A stretch of DNA of 64,000 nt, taken from positions 372,001 through 436,000 of the forward strand of contig NZ_BMJP01000002.1 in the NCBI RefSeq assembly GCF_014643515.1, in the 5' to 3' direction. Each line of letters opens with the position of its first letter. Position 1 is the first letter of the stretch. A program made the translations under genes and the position numbers. Positions 17,481 through 30,477 of the stretch are shown here, in pieces. The DNA is from Sphingomonas prati. GTDB lineage: Bacteria > Pseudomonadota > Alphaproteobacteria > Sphingomonadales > Sphingomonadaceae. A model generated the notes under the pieces. That model was not told where the DNA came from. It did not search any database and was given only the letters and a program-made list of their open reading frames with translations.

Positions 17481-20369
17481 TCAGAACTTCGTCCGCGCAG
17501 TCACGCCGAAGGTGCGCGGCTCGGCCAGATAGCTTGCGAACAGCTGGTTCGCCGTCACGCCGAACGCCTGCGTCTGCGCGACGCTGTTGGCGCCCTGGAA
17601 CGGCGCGTTGAACGCCACCTGCTGATACTGCTTGTCGAAGATGTTCTGCCCCCACAGCTCCAGCGCCCAAGCGTTCGCCGGCCCGCGCAAGCCGATGCGC
17701 GCATTGACGACCGCGAACCCTTCCTGCGCCTTTTCCGGGAACAGGTCGGACCCGGTATTGTACGCCGACGTCATGCGCGTGTCGGCATAGACCAGCCCGT
17801 GGATGCCGCTGCTCGTCAGTTCGGGCGTCCAGGTGGCCGACACCGTTACGACATTCTTCGGCGAGTTGGACATCTGCCGGCCCGACAGTAGGAACAGTGC
17901 GGGGTCCAGCGCGACGCCGCTCGAACTACCGACCAGGTTCCGCCGGTAATGCGTATCGGCATAGGTGTAGCCCGCCGAAACCTGGAAATCGCGCACCGGG
18001 AACAGCGCTGCTTCGACCTCGACACCCTGCGAGATCACGCCGGCCTTCGTGCCGCCGGTGCAGGTGCCGGTCGCCCGGCTGTTGTCGGTATCGCCGCCGT
18101 TCAGGCTCGTCTTGCAGGCCGCGATGTTCTGCACGATGAAGATCGATCCGTTGAACGTGTTCAGCTGGAACGTCTTGAACTCCTGCCGGAACGCCGCGAC
18201 GTTCAGGTTGAAGTGCCGGCTGCTGTACTTCGCGCCGATTTCATAGGCGTCGACCTTTTCCGGCTCGAACTGCAAACCGTCCGCATCGGCATTGGTGCGC
18301 GGGCTGAACACGCCGTTCGCGCCGCCCAGTGCCGAGCGGTCGAGGTTGAACCCGCCCGCCTTGTACCCCTTGGAATAGGATGCGTAGGTCAGCACCCGCG
18401 CGGTCGGCTTCCAAGACAGCACACCCGTGCCGGTGAACTCATCTTCCTTGCGCGTGCTGTTCAGGTTCAGCGCGTTTAGCGCCGGACTGCTGTTGCCCTG
18501 GCAGCTCAGCGTCACGATCCCGCCGGCGATCGCACCCAGTGCCGGGTTGGCGAGCAACGGCCCGAGCAGCGCCTGTTGCGTCGGACAGATCGTGTTGTCG
18601 TTGTTGAAATTCGCGTCGAACTTCTTCGTCTCGTTGGTGTAGCGCGCGCCCAGCGTGACGCTCAGCGTGTCGGTAATGTTGATGATGTTGTGCGTGAAGA
18701 ACGCGTAGTTCTCGCTGCGCTGGTTGTAGACGGCGCGGTTGTCGCCCTTGTCGCTGATCGTGCCGAGATTATCGATCCCGCGCAGGATCGTCGGCGCCGC
18801 CGCTCCGAACGCACCGGTCAACGTCGCACGGCCCGCCGCACTCAGACAGCCCGGTGAACCAGGTGCGCGCAGCGCGGCCACCGGGCTAATCGTCGCGACG
18901 ATGCGGCATGCCGCAAACTGGCCGTACTGCGTACCGAATTTGATGTTGTCGACGAGCCGTAGCTTCTCGTTCGAGTAGTAACCGCCGACAAGGAAATCGA
19001 GCACGCCGCTGAACGCCGAGCCCTGAAAGCGCGCTTCCTGGCTGAATGTCTTGAACTGCCGGTAATTGTCGCTGTCGTCACCGCGATAGACCAGGTCCGC
19101 CGCGGTGTAGTCGACGTCCGCCGCGCCGCCGGCCTTGTACTGGCGATACGCGGTGATCGACGTGAGCGTGCCGGGGCCCAGATCCCAGTCGAACTGGGCT
19201 GAACCGCCCCAGTCGGTCGTCAGATTCTTGTACGTCCGCCCAGGCGTGACCGAAACCTCACGGTTGTATGGATCGAGGTTCGCCTGCGTCGGAATGTTCG
19301 CACTGAAATACGGGTTGTTCAGGATGTCGACGATCCGGTTGGTCGCCGACTGCACGCTCGCTCCGTCCGTGTTGACGCCGCCGGTCGCGGATGCCGGGTT
19401 CGCGGTCGGGTCGACGCTCTCGCGCGTCGCCACGAACACCGCGCCGCAGCAGCTTTCGTTGCGTCGCGAATAATCGCCGATCAGCCGGACCGAGAAATCG
19501 TCGGAGGGTTCGTACAGCAGCTGCCCGCGCACGAAGTAGCGATTGCGGTCGTTGATCCGCGACTCGCTGTCGCCGCCCTGCGTCACGTTCTTGTAGAAGC
19601 CGTCACGCTTCACGTAGATCCCGTCCAGCCGGTACGCGATCCCGCTCTTGCCGATCGGGCCGCTGATGCCGCCCGACAGGCGCAGGAAATCATAATTGCC
19701 GTAGGTCGCCTCGCCGTAACCTTCCTGGGTGAAGGACGGCTTCTTCGACACGATGTTGATCAGGCCGGCCGACGCGTTACGCCCGAACAGCGTCCCCTGC
19801 GGACCGCGCAACACTTCGACGCGCTCGATCTCGCCCAGCTCGTTCAGGCCGGAACCCGTCCGGCTGCGATACACGCCGTCGATGAACACCGCGACCGAGC
19901 TTTCCAGGCCGGGATTGTCGCCGACCGTGCCGATGCCGCGGATCCGCGCGGACCCGTTCGCCTCGCTGCCGGTGGACGACACGAGCAGCGACGGCGCGAG
20001 CTGGTTCAGCTGGCGGATGTCGGTGGCGCCGCTGTTCTGCAGCGATGCGGCGGTCACCGCGGTCACCGCGATCGGCACGTCCGACAGCGGGCTCGCGCGG
20101 CGGGTGGCGGTGATCACGATCGTGCTCGGATCGTAGTTCGGGCTGTTCGGGTCGTTGACGCCGCTGGCGGCGGGCGATGCCGGGTCCGCGGGGACGATCG
20201 CACCGGCGGTACCGCCCAACTGGACCGCGCCGGCTTCGGTACCGGTCCCGGCGGGCCTGGTAGTATTGGCAGGGCTGGCTGGTAGAGTGCCACTATTGTC
20301 CTGCGCCATCGCTGGGGCAGAAATCGTGACGATACAGGTGGACAGCAGCCACAAGGCTTTACGCATCAT
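17481..20369 (-). CDS. TonB-dependent outer-membrane receptor
   Basis: The 962-residue receptor has a signal peptide (MMRKALWLLSTCIVTI, cleavage near AMAQ at residue 23). A Gly/Pro/Ala-rich linker of about 70 residues follows, then a TonB-box-like IVITATRR and a plug domain with RIRGIGTVGDN and EVLRGPQGTLFGRNA. The 22-stranded barrel ends in Phe (VTARTKF). The plug type is common in sphingomonads, which carry many such receptors for plant-derived or unknown ligands. The substrate cannot be read from sequence. GGAG just upstream supports the double ATG at 20364-20369. No adjacent regulator or ligand-processing enzyme is present. Confidence 0.93.
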   Translation of the reverse strand: MMRKALWLLSTCIVTISAPAMAQDNSGTLPASPANTTRPAGTGTEAGAVQLGGTAGAIVPADPASPAASGVNDPNSPNYDPSTIVITATRRASPLSDVPIAVTAVTAASLQNSGATDIRQLNQLAPSLLVSSTGSEANGSARIRGIGTVGDNPGLESSVAVFIDGVYRSRTGSGLNELGEIERVEVLRGPQGTLFGRNASAGLINIVSKKPSFTQEGYGEATYGNYDFLRLSGGISGPIGKSGIAYRLDGIYVKRDGFYKNVTQGGDSESRINDRNRYFVRGQLLYEPSDDFSVRLIGDYSRRNESCCGAVFVATRESVDPTANPASATGGVNTDGASVQSATNRIVDILNNPYFSANIPTQANLDPYNREVSVTPGRTYKNLTTDWGGSAQFDWDLGPGTLTSITAYRQYKAGGAADVDYTAADLVYRGDDSDNYRQFKTFSQEARFQGSAFSGVLDFLVGGYYSNEKLRLVDNIKFGTQYGQFAACRIVATISPVAALRAPGSPGCLSAAGRATLTGAFGAAAPTILRGIDNLGTISDKGDNRAVYNQRSENYAFFTHNIINITDTLSVTLGARYTNETKKFDANFNNDNTICPTQQALLGPLLANPALGAIAGGIVTLSCQGNSSPALNALNLNSTRKEDEFTGTGVLSWKPTARVLTYASYSKGYKAGGFNLDRSALGGANGVFSPRTNADADGLQFEPEKVDAYEIGAKYSSRHFNLNVAAFRQEFKTFQLNTFNGSIFIVQNIAACKTSLNGGDTDNSRATGTCTGGTKAGVISQGVEVEAALFPVRDFQVSAGYTYADTHYRRNLVGSSSGVALDPALFLLSGRQMSNSPKNVVTVSATWTPELTSSGIHGLVYADTRMTSAYNTGSDLFPEKAQEGFAVVNARIGLRGPANAWALELWGQNIFDKQYQQVAFNAPFQGANSVAQTQAFGVTANQLFASYLAEPRTFGVTARTKF

Positions 20370-20590
20370 CTTCTCCCGAACACTTTTTTGTTTTGTGTTG
20401 CCGTGAACGTAAAGCGATCTGTAAAGCGACGCCAGCCGAAACCGTGGTAATTTTAACAAAAAGGCAGTTTTGCGTCATGTTAGCAACAGACGAAAGTCTT
20501 TGCCGACGTTCGCGATTGCAGCATGACCAGCGTCGAGCCGGCCCTCTGACGCAGCGTCAATGCCGACCTACCGACAGCGCAGATGCAGAA

Positions 20591-20623
20591 AGGCCGCCCG
20601 CCCCGGCTTGGGGCGGACGGCCT
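20591..20623 (-). terminator. Rho-independent terminator of infC
   Basis: A 14-base arm pair (20591-20604 and 20610-20623) with one mismatch and a five-base loop forms a GC-rich hairpin. Read on the minus strand it is followed by TTTCTGC. It lies about 30 bases beyond the infC stop. Confidence 0.75.
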
Positions 20624-20651
20624 CGACCGATCCGAAATGATACGAGTCGCG

Positions 20652-21203
20652 TTACTTGGGCGACAGCACCATCAGCATCTGGCGGCCTTCCATGCGGGGA
20701 TGCTGCTCGACCTTCGCGGTCTCGACCACATCGTCCTGCACGCGGCGGAGCAGGTTCATGCCCAGCTGGCCGTGCGCCAACTCGCGCCCGCGGAACCGCA
20801 GCGTCACCTTGACTTTGTCGCCCTCGTCGATGAACTCGTTGAGCTTCTTCATCTTCGTATCATAATCATGATCGTCGATGTTCGGACGCATCTTGATCTC
20901 CTTGATCTCCTGCGTCTTCTGGCTCTTGCGGGCGAGGTTGGCCTTCTTCTGCGTCTCGTACTTGAACTTGCCGACGTCCAGGAACTTCGCGACGGGCGGA
21001 TCGGCGTTGGGCGACACCTCGACCAGGTCGAGCCCCACTTCGCGCGCCTGCTCCATCGCTTCGCGCGTGAACATCACACCCAGATTCTCGCCGTTCTCAT
21101 CGATCACCCGGACCTTCTGGCTCTGGATGAATTCGTTGAAACGGGGGCCGTTCAGCGGGGAAGGCGTCGGCGCGAAACCGCGGCGGGGCATCATCGGGGG
21201 TAT
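20652..21203 (-). CDS. infC: Translation initiation factor IF-3, probable ATA start
   Basis: IF-3 binds the 30S subunit and proofreads start codons. The protein has the usual N-domain ([21 protein letters not shown]), linker, and C-domain ending [18 protein letters not shown]...MLMVLSPK. An ATG pair at 21189-21194 is possible, but AGGAG (complement at 21212-21216) lies 17 bases from it. It lies only eight bases from the in-frame ATA at 21201-21203. infC is known for rare AUU/AUA/AUC starts that let IF-3 repress its own translation, so I call ATA, giving 183 residues. A terminator follows the gene. Confidence 0.9.
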   Translation of the reverse strand: MPPMMPRRGFAPTPSPLNGPRFNEFIQSQKVRVIDENGENLGVMFTREAMEQAREVGLDLVEVSPNADPPVAKFLDVGKFKYETQKKANLARKSQKTQEIKEIKMRPNIDDHDYDTKMKKLNEFIDEGDKVKVTLRFRGRELAHGQLGMNLLRRVQDDVVETAKVEQHPRMEGRQMLMVLSPK

Positions 21204-21308
21204 GGTCGTTTCTCCTGTCGGACCGTTCGTCTATGCCACTGATATAGGCGATTTGGTGCCTTTGCGAAAGGGTGCCCGACCAAGAGAAGCGCCGGTAACG
21301 ACCGATTG

Positions 21309-22100
21309 CTAGCCGTCCGCCCCGGCCAGTGCCGCCAGCGCATCGCCGATCTGCGCGCGCCGCACCGGTTCGCGCGTCATTTCCAGCATCGCGCTCAGGC
21401 TCGCCCGCGCCGCGGTGACCCGCCCGCCGGCCAGTTCCAGCCGCGCCCGCTCCCACCACGCATGGCCCGCACCCGGCGCGATCGTCGTCATCCGCTCGAA
21501 CAGGGTCAGCGCCCGCCCTGCATGCCCGGCCTGTTCCGCGCGCGTCGCCTGGTTCAGCAGCAGGCGGACCAGCACCGACCGGTTGGACATCGGCGCGACC
21601 GCACCCGTCTCGTGCCGCCCCAGCAATGCTGCCAGCGCGGTCATGCCGATCACCATGCCGCTGCGGAACGGATCGATCAGTACGAACGCGCCGTCGCCAC
21701 CGATCCGCACCAGCACATGGCCCGGCACGTCGAGCGCATCGGCCGTCCAGCCCATCCGCCGCGCGGTGGCGACATACAGGATCGACAGGCTGACCGGCAG
21801 GCCGCGGCGCCGTTCGATCACGCGGATCAGGTCCGCATTGGCCGGATCGTCATAGCTGTCGCGGTCGCCCACGAACCCGAACTGGCCGGCGATGACCTCC
21901 GCCAGCACGGCCGCGCGGGCCGGACCGTCGGTCGCCTCGCCACCCGCCGCGCGCACGCCGTTCGCGATCGCGGCAAGCAGGTCGATCGCCGGATCGATAT
22001 CGACGCCGGGATGGTCGAGCGCGGCCAGGTCCAGCGCCGCTAGGTCGAGCGCAATCGCATCGTCGTCGACGAGGCCGAGGTGAAGCAGGTCATCTGTCAT
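21309..22100 (-). CDS. SirB1 family protein (transglutaminase-like with TPR region)
   Basis: This 263-residue protein matches the SirB1/YchA family: a transglutaminase-like core with DPANADLIRVIERRRGLPVSLS and DVPGHVLVRI, then a TPR-like helical tail (residues about 180-263). The catalytic function is not established in the family; the typical Cys of active transglutaminases is absent. The ATG at 22100 (MTDDLLHLG) has a CTTCAGG site close upstream, so I prefer it over the ATG 60 bases earlier, which overlaps msrA. It lies 105 bases before infC on the same strand. Confidence 0.85.
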   Translation of the reverse strand: MTDDLLHLGLVDDDAIALDLAALDLAALDHPGVDIDPAIDLLAAIANGVRAAGGEATDGPARAAVLAEVIAGQFGFVGDRDSYDDPANADLIRVIERRRGLPVSLSILYVATARRMGWTADALDVPGHVLVRIGGDGAFVLIDPFRSGMVIGMTALAALLGRHETGAVAPMSNRSVLVRLLLNQATRAEQAGHAGRALTLFERMTTIAPGAGHAWWERARLELAGGRVTAARASLSAMLEMTREPVRRAQIGDALAALAGADG

Positions 22101-22156
22101 GACCTGAAGATGGGCGGTCGGACCCCCTTCGCCAACCGGTACCCGACCGATCGGGG

Positions 22157-22852
22157 TCACCCGCGGACCAGCACCGGCTGCGGCCGGGTCAGCGCCGGGT
22201 AGAAGCTCTGCAACGCCTTCACCTTCGGCAGGTCGTTGACCCGGATGTACGGTGAGTAGGGATTATTGACGAGGTAGTTCTGATGATACGCCTCGGCCGG
22301 ATAGAAGCCCTTCATCGGTTCGATCCGTGTGACGATCGGTCGCTTCCACACGCCCGACTTGTTCAACTGCGCGATATAGGCGCGCGCCACCTGCGCCTGC
22401 GCCGGCGTGGTCGGCATCAGCGCGGAACGGTACTGCGTCCCGTGGTCCGGCCCCTGTGCGTTCAGCCGCGTCGGATCGGCCACGACCGAAAAATACACCT
22501 GCAACAGCTTGCCGTAGCTTACCACACGCGGATCATAGGTCACGCGCACCGCCTCGGCATGGCCGGTCTCGCCACCCGACACGGTGTCGTAATTTGCCGT
22601 GTTCGCCGCGCCATTGGCATAACCCGACACCGCCGACGTCACGCCCTTTACGCGCTGGTACACGCCCTGCACGCCCCAGAAGCAGCCACCGGCAAACACC
22701 GCGGTCTGCATCTTCGCCGGCACCGCCGGATCGACCGCCGGCACGGGCGTCCGCACCGCGACTTCGGCGGATGCGGCGGACACGGTGCTCAGCATCCCCA
22801 CCGCGATGATCCCGGCGGCGGTGGCGGCAACGATGGAGGATCGGATGGTCAT
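22157..22852 (-). CDS. msrA: Exported peptide methionine sulfoxide reductase A
   Basis: MsrA reduces methionine-S-sulfoxide in proteins. The 231-residue protein starts with a signal peptide (MTIRSSIVAATAAG, ending near SAASAE at residue 30), indicating periplasmic repair. The catalytic motif is GGCFWG with Cys57. No other cysteine is present in the whole protein. It is therefore a one-Cys type lacking the resolving cysteines used with thioredoxin and would need another reductant. Other family blocks (GETGHAEAVRVTYDP, DHGTQYRSAL, AEAYHQNY) are intact. It is divergent from the MATE gene. Confidence 0.94.
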   Translation of the reverse strand: MTIRSSIVAATAAGIIAVGMLSTVSAASAEVAVRTPVPAVDPAVPAKMQTAVFAGGCFWGVQGVYQRVKGVTSAVSGYANGAANTANYDTVSGGETGHAEAVRVTYDPRVVSYGKLLQVYFSVVADPTRLNAQGPDHGTQYRSALMPTTPAQAQVARAYIAQLNKSGVWKRPIVTRIEPMKGFYPAEAYHQNYLVNNPYSPYIRVNDLPKVKALQSFYPALTRPQPVLVRG

Positions 22853-23037
22853 AGCAGGCCTCGTGGTTCACGCAATGTTCGTAGGAGTTACGTCGTGGCC
22901 CGCCCCCCCGGTTGCAAGGACCGCCGCGCCGCCCGGACAATCGGTCCAAACCCAACCGCAATGGCGGGTTCGACCGCCCAAATCGCGCAAAACGCCCGAC
23001 GGGGTGACGATCCGCGCCGGGCTCGGTAAGGGGGTTC

Positions 23038-24392
23038 ATGTCGCCGGCCACCCGTAGCGAAATCCGTGCCACGCTGGCGCTGGCGGCGCCGTTGGTGCTG
23101 ACCAACCTGGCGCAGGCGGCGATCAACGCCACCGACGTCGCCCTGCTTGGCCTCGTCGGGCCGGCGACGCTCGCGGCCGGCGCGCTCGGCGTGAACCTCA
23201 TCACCGCCTGCTTGTTCTTCGGCACCGGCGTGGTCACCGCCGCTTCGCCGATGCTGTCGCGCACGCTCGGCGCGCGGCCGAACTCGGTGCGCGAGGTGCG
23301 CCGCACGGTGCGACAGGCGCTGTGGTCCGCATTCGTGCTCGCCGTGCCGTTCTGGCTGATCCTGTGGCATGCCGCCGCGATCCTGATCGCGCTGGGGCAG
23401 GACCCGGCGCTGTCCCGCGCGGCGCAGGGCTTTGTCCGCGCGACGATGTGGGGGCTGCTGCCGGCCTACGGCTTCCTCGTGCTCCGCAGTTTCATGGCCG
23501 CGGTCGGGCGACCCGGCTGGACGCTCGGCATCGCGGCGCTCGCGATCCTGGCCAATGCGGGGATCAACGCGGTGCTGATCTTCGGCGCGTTCGGCATTCC
23601 CGCGCTCGGGCTGGTCGGCGCCGGCATCGGCAGCGCGATCGCCAACCTGCTGATGTTTGGCGGGCTGGCGACCGTCGTGTTGGTCGACCGCCGGTTCCGG
23701 CGCTACCATCTGTTCGGCCGCTGGTGGCGGAGCGACTGGCCGCGCTTCGGCCAGCTCTGGCGGCTCGGCCTGCCGATCGCGATCACGCTCGCGCTGGAGG
23801 TGACGGTCTTCAACGCCGCGGTGTTCCTGATGGGCCTGCTCAGCACCGCGTCACTGGCCGCGCACGCCATCGCGATCCAGATCGCCGCCCTCTGCTTCAT
23901 GGTCCCGCTCGGCATGGCGCAGGCGGTGACGGTCCGCGTCGGCCTCGCCAGCGGGCGCGGCGACCGGGCGGGCGTGGCACGCGCCGGTTGGACGACGTTC
24001 GTGCTCACCACCGGGTTCATGTGCCTGATGGCCGCCGTGCTGCTCGCAATCCCGCGGCTGCTTGTCTCGGCGTTCCTCGACGTGAACGATCCCGCCAATG
24101 CGCAGGTGGTGGCGCTCGCCGTCTCGTTCCTGGCCATCGCCGCGCTGTTCCAAGTCGTCGACGGCGCACAGGCGGTCGGCGCGGGCATGCTGCGCGGGCT
24201 GCACGACACCGCCTGGCCGATGGCGTTCGCGCTGGTCGGCTACTGGGTTATCGGGCTGGGCGTCGGCGTCTGGCTCGGTTTCTACCGTGGTATGGCCGGG
24301 ATGGGCGTCTGGATCGGCCTGGCGAGCGGGCTGGCGGTCGTGTCCGTGCTCATGATGGTCCGCTGGTCACAACGCGAACGGCTGGGCCTGTC

Positions 24393-24396
<4 letters not shown>
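23038..24396 (+). CDS. MATE family efflux transporter
   Basis: The 452-residue inner-membrane protein has about 12 hydrophobic segments in two homologous halves, starting near LALAAPLVLTNLAQAAINATDVALLG, the typical first-helix pattern of MATE exporters. MATE proteins extrude cationic drugs or metabolites using Na+ or H+ gradients. Substrate cannot be predicted. The stop codon overlaps the ATG of the pabB-type gene by four bases (ATGA), so the two are translationally coupled although no functional link is obvious. Confidence 0.92.
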
Positions 24397-27408
<3,012 letters not shown>

Positions 27409-27442
27409 ACCTTACAACAAGTCACAAGCCACCCCACCAACG

Positions 27443-27504
27443 CCGTTTGGTTCGAGCCTGTCGAGAACTCCGCGCTGAGTTCTCGACAGGCTCGAACCAA
27501 ACGG
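27443..27504. repeat. REP-like palindrome with 27-bp perfect arms
   Basis: The arms at 27443-27469 and 27478-27504 are exact inverted repeats around an eight-base loop (CCGCGCTG). The arm begins CCGTTTGGTTCGAGCC. Half copies occur at 8276-8308 and, degenerate, at 53492-53513. It lies between two convergent genes and could act as a bidirectional terminator, but there is no T-run. The dispersed copies suggest a mobile REP-type element. Confidence 0.85.
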
Positions 27505-27550
27505 GTCGGAGTGTGGGTCAAAGGGTTGGCGCACTACCGCGCCCCAACCC

Positions 27551-29542
27551 TCAAACCAGATCCGGCGCCAACGCCTCCGTCCGCAACATCGCAATCGCGT
27601 CCGCCAACGGCATCATCGTCTGCGCCTGGCTCCCCAGCCGGCGGATCGCGACCGTGCCTTCCTCCGCCTCGCGCTTGCCGACCACCAGCAGCACCGGCAC
27701 CTTCGCCAGGCTGTGCTCGCGCACCTTGTAGTTGATCTTCTCGTTCCGCACGTCGCGGTCCGCGCGCAGTCCGGCCGCCGCCAGCTGCTTCATCACCTCA
27801 CCCGCATAATCATCGGCATCCGACACGATCGTCGCCACCACGGTCTGCACCGGCGCCAGCCACAGCGGGAAGCGCCCGGCATGATGCTCGATCAGGATGC
27901 CCAGGAACCGCTCGAACGTCCCCAGGATCGCGCGGTGCAGCATCACCGGACGGTGCCGCTCGCCATCCTCGCCGATATAGCTCGCGTCGAGCCGCTCGGG
28001 CAGGACATAGTCGAGCTGGATCGTCCCGCACTGCCACGTCCGCCCGATCGCGTCGGTCAGGTGGAATTCCAGCTTCGGCGAGTAGAACGCGCCCTCGTTC
28101 GGCAGCTCTTCCCAGCCATATTCCGGCCCGGCCCGCCCCGCGGCGCGCACCGCATCGCGCAGATTGCCCTCCGCCCGGTCCCACATCTCCTCGGTCCCGA
28201 ACCGCTTGTCGGGCCGCAGCGCCAACTTGATCGCATAGCTGTCGAAGCCGAGATCCTTGTACACCGTGTCGAGCAGGTCGCAGAACAGCCGCACCTCCTC
28301 GACGATCTGGTCCTCACGACAGAAGATATGCGCGTCGTCTTGCGTGAACTGCCGCACGCGCATGATGCCGTGCAGCGCGCCATGCGGCTCGTTGCGGTGG
28401 CAGCAGCCGAATTCCGCCAGCCGCATCGGCAGGTCGCGGTACGATTTGATCCCCTGGCGGAAGATCAACACATGCGCCGGGCAGTTCATCGGCTTCAGCG
28501 CCATCAGGTCGCCCTCGCCGGTCAGCACCGGGCCCTCGTCCTCGGTGTTCGGCACCTCGTCGGGCACCACGAACATGTTCTCGCGGTACTTGCCCCAATG
28601 GCCGGATGCCTCCCATTGGCGCGCATCCATCAACTGCGGCGTCTTCACCTCGGCATAGCCCGCTGCATCCAGCCGGCGGCGCATATACGCCTCCAGCTGG
28701 CGCCAGAGCAGATAGCCGTTGGGATGCCAGAACACCGATCCCTGCGCTTCGGACTGGAGGTGGAAGAGGTCCATCTCCTGCCCGATGCGGCGATGGTCGC
28801 GCTTGGCCGCCTCCTCGATCCGCGTCATGTGCGCGTCGAGCTGCTTCTTGTTCAGCCAGCCGGTGCCGTAGATCCGGCTCAGCATCGCGTTCTTCTGGTC
28901 ACCGCGCCAATACGCGCCCGACACCCGCGTCAGCTTGAACGCTGCGGGGTCGAGCTTGCCCGTCGACACCATGTGCGGCCCGCGACACATGTCGAGCCAC
29001 GCCCCCTGGCGGTAGATCGTCAGCTCCTCGCCCTCGGGCAGCTCGGCGGCCCACTCGGCCTTGAACGTCTCGCCCTGCTCGGTCCAGCGGTCGATCAGCT
29101 GCTGCCGGCTCCACACCTCGCGCACGAACGGCTCGTTGCGCGCGATGATCGCCCGCATCTCCGCCTCGATCGCGGGCAGGTCCTCCTCGGTGAACGGCCG
29201 GTCCTTCGGCGCGAAGTCGTAATAGAAGCCGTCGTCGGTCGCCGGGCCGAACGTGATCTGCGTGCCGGGGAACAGGTGCTGCACCGCCTCCGCCATCACA
29301 TGCGCCAGATCGTGGCGCACCAGTTCCAGCGCGTCCTTCTCGTCCTTCGCGGTGATCAGCGCCAGCTGCGCGTCGCCCTCGAACGGCCGCATGATGTCGC
29401 GCACCGCGCCGTCGACACGCGCCGCGATCGCCGCCTTGGCCAGGCCGGGACCGATCGCCGCGGCGATATCGGCCGGGGTCGTGCCGGCCGGCACCTCACG
29501 CAACGAGCCGTCGGGAAGGGTGATCCGGAACATCTGTGTCAT
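27551..29542 (-). CDS. thrS: Threonyl-tRNA synthetase
   Basis: ThrS charges tRNA-Thr. The 663-residue protein contains an N-terminal TGS domain ([16 protein letters not shown]) and the editing domain with [17 protein letters not shown] near residue 90. The class II catalytic core ([40 protein letters not shown]) and the C-terminal anticodon-binding domain complete it. The start is ATG 29542 or 29533; neither has a clear ribosome-binding site, and upstream residues of the longer frame look unrelated. infC, its frequent neighbour in other bacteria, lies 6.3 kb downstream on the same strand. Confidence 0.97.
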   Translation of the reverse strand: MTQMFRITLPDGSLREVPAGTTPADIAAAIGPGLAKAAIAARVDGAVRDIMRPFEGDAQLALITAKDEKDALELVRHDLAHVMAEAVQHLFPGTQITFGPATDDGFYYDFAPKDRPFTEEDLPAIEAEMRAIIARNEPFVREVWSRQQLIDRWTEQGETFKAEWAAELPEGEELTIYRQGAWLDMCRGPHMVSTGKLDPAAFKLTRVSGAYWRGDQKNAMLSRIYGTGWLNKKQLDAHMTRIEEAAKRDHRRIGQEMDLFHLQSEAQGSVFWHPNGYLLWRQLEAYMRRRLDAAGYAEVKTPQLMDARQWEASGHWGKYRENMFVVPDEVPNTEDEGPVLTGEGDLMALKPMNCPAHVLIFRQGIKSYRDLPMRLAEFGCCHRNEPHGALHGIMRVRQFTQDDAHIFCREDQIVEEVRLFCDLLDTVYKDLGFDSYAIKLALRPDKRFGTEEMWDRAEGNLRDAVRAAGRAGPEYGWEELPNEGAFYSPKLEFHLTDAIGRTWQCGTIQLDYVLPERLDASYIGEDGERHRPVMLHRAILGTFERFLGILIEHHAGRFPLWLAPVQTVVATIVSDADDYAGEVMKQLAAAGLRADRDVRNEKINYKVREHSLAKVPVLLVVGKREAEEGTVAIRRLGSQAQTMMPLADAIAMLRTEALAPDLV

Positions 29543-29589
29543 GGCCGGGCTTATGCGCCAGCGCGGCAACGGGGGGCAAGTCAGGACTG

Positions 29590-30297
29590 TCAGGGTTTCG
29601 CGAGCGTATAGCCCAGCAACGTCTCGGTCTGCAGCAACCGCCCGCTGCGGCTGACCGACACCCGCGCCGCGCCAGTATCCGGCACCGTCACGTCGTACCG
29701 ATAGCCGCGGTTCACGAACCGGAACCGCGTCGCCTTGCCCACCCGGCTGCGCACCCCGCCGCCGACGGTCAGCGTCGCGGCGTTGCTCCGCCCGAGGCCG
29801 GCGGTCTGGACGACCTTGCCCTCATCCGCCGCGTCGAAACTGCGATAGACGATCTGCCGGCCATCCTCCGTCACCAGGAAACTGCGCCGCGCGGTCAACC
29901 CCATGAACACCGTGTTCGCGACCCAGCGGCACCCCATCGTCCGCCCATCGAGCGTGACGGAGGTAAAAGTCGGCGTCCGCGCCATCGTCGGATCGGCCAG
30001 CACCGCCGGCTGAACATAATGCAGATCGCCCGCCGGCCGCCCCGCCAGCGTCAGCGGATAATGGATCTGGCTCATCCCCGCCTCCGCCGGCCCGACCGCG
30101 AAACGCCGCGTCACGACCTTGCCCGTTCCACGTGAAACGGTACTGATCAGGCTCTGCCCGCGTTCCACCGGGCCGACCAATGCCGCCACGGGGACATCGA
30201 CCGAATCACACAGGAACCACCCCGGCCGCGGCGTCGGTGCCGCGATATTGGTGACGGCGGCCAAAGCAAATAAAGCAATCATCCTGCTCCGACGCAT
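29590..30297 (-). CDS. Exported protein of unknown function
   Basis: This 235-residue protein is not recognised. It has a signal peptide ([20 protein letters not shown]) and predicted periplasmic beta-rich sequence with three cysteines in total. The body includes [22 protein letters not shown] and [18 protein letters not shown]. The start is ATG 30297 with an AGGGTG-like site, or ATG 30282 inside the signal peptide. It sits 47 bases upstream of thrS on the same strand and divergent from the symporter gene. Confidence 0.78.
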   Translation of the reverse strand: MRRSRMIALFALAAVTNIAAPTPRPGWFLCDSVDVPVAALVGPVERGQSLISTVSRGTGKVVTRRFAVGPAEAGMSQIHYPLTLAGRPAGDLHYVQPAVLADPTMARTPTFTSVTLDGRTMGCRWVANTVFMGLTARRSFLVTEDGRQIVYRSFDAADEGKVVQTAGLGRSNAATLTVGGGVRSRVGKATRFRFVNRGYRYDVTVPDTGAARVSVSRSGRLLQTETLLGYTLAKP

Positions 30298-30477
30298 ACA
30301 CCCTGCGCCGGTTCCAGTCACGCCGGCAAAGCCCCTCCCTTCCAGGAGAGCGGGTCGGGGGTGGATGCAACAGCCCGCGAAATCCGGCTCTGGTAACAGG
30401 CTGGCCAACCCACAAAACTTGACCCTGCCCCGCCTTTCCCGCTCTAACCCCGGCCGACACCATATCGGAGCCACGCC

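Noticed and set aside
30298-30477. CCCCTCCC...GGGTCGGGGG sequence upstream of the symporter gene as a terminator
   Set aside because: The arms pair poorly and the site lies between divergent genes, where a terminator is not expected; more likely another intergenic repeat.
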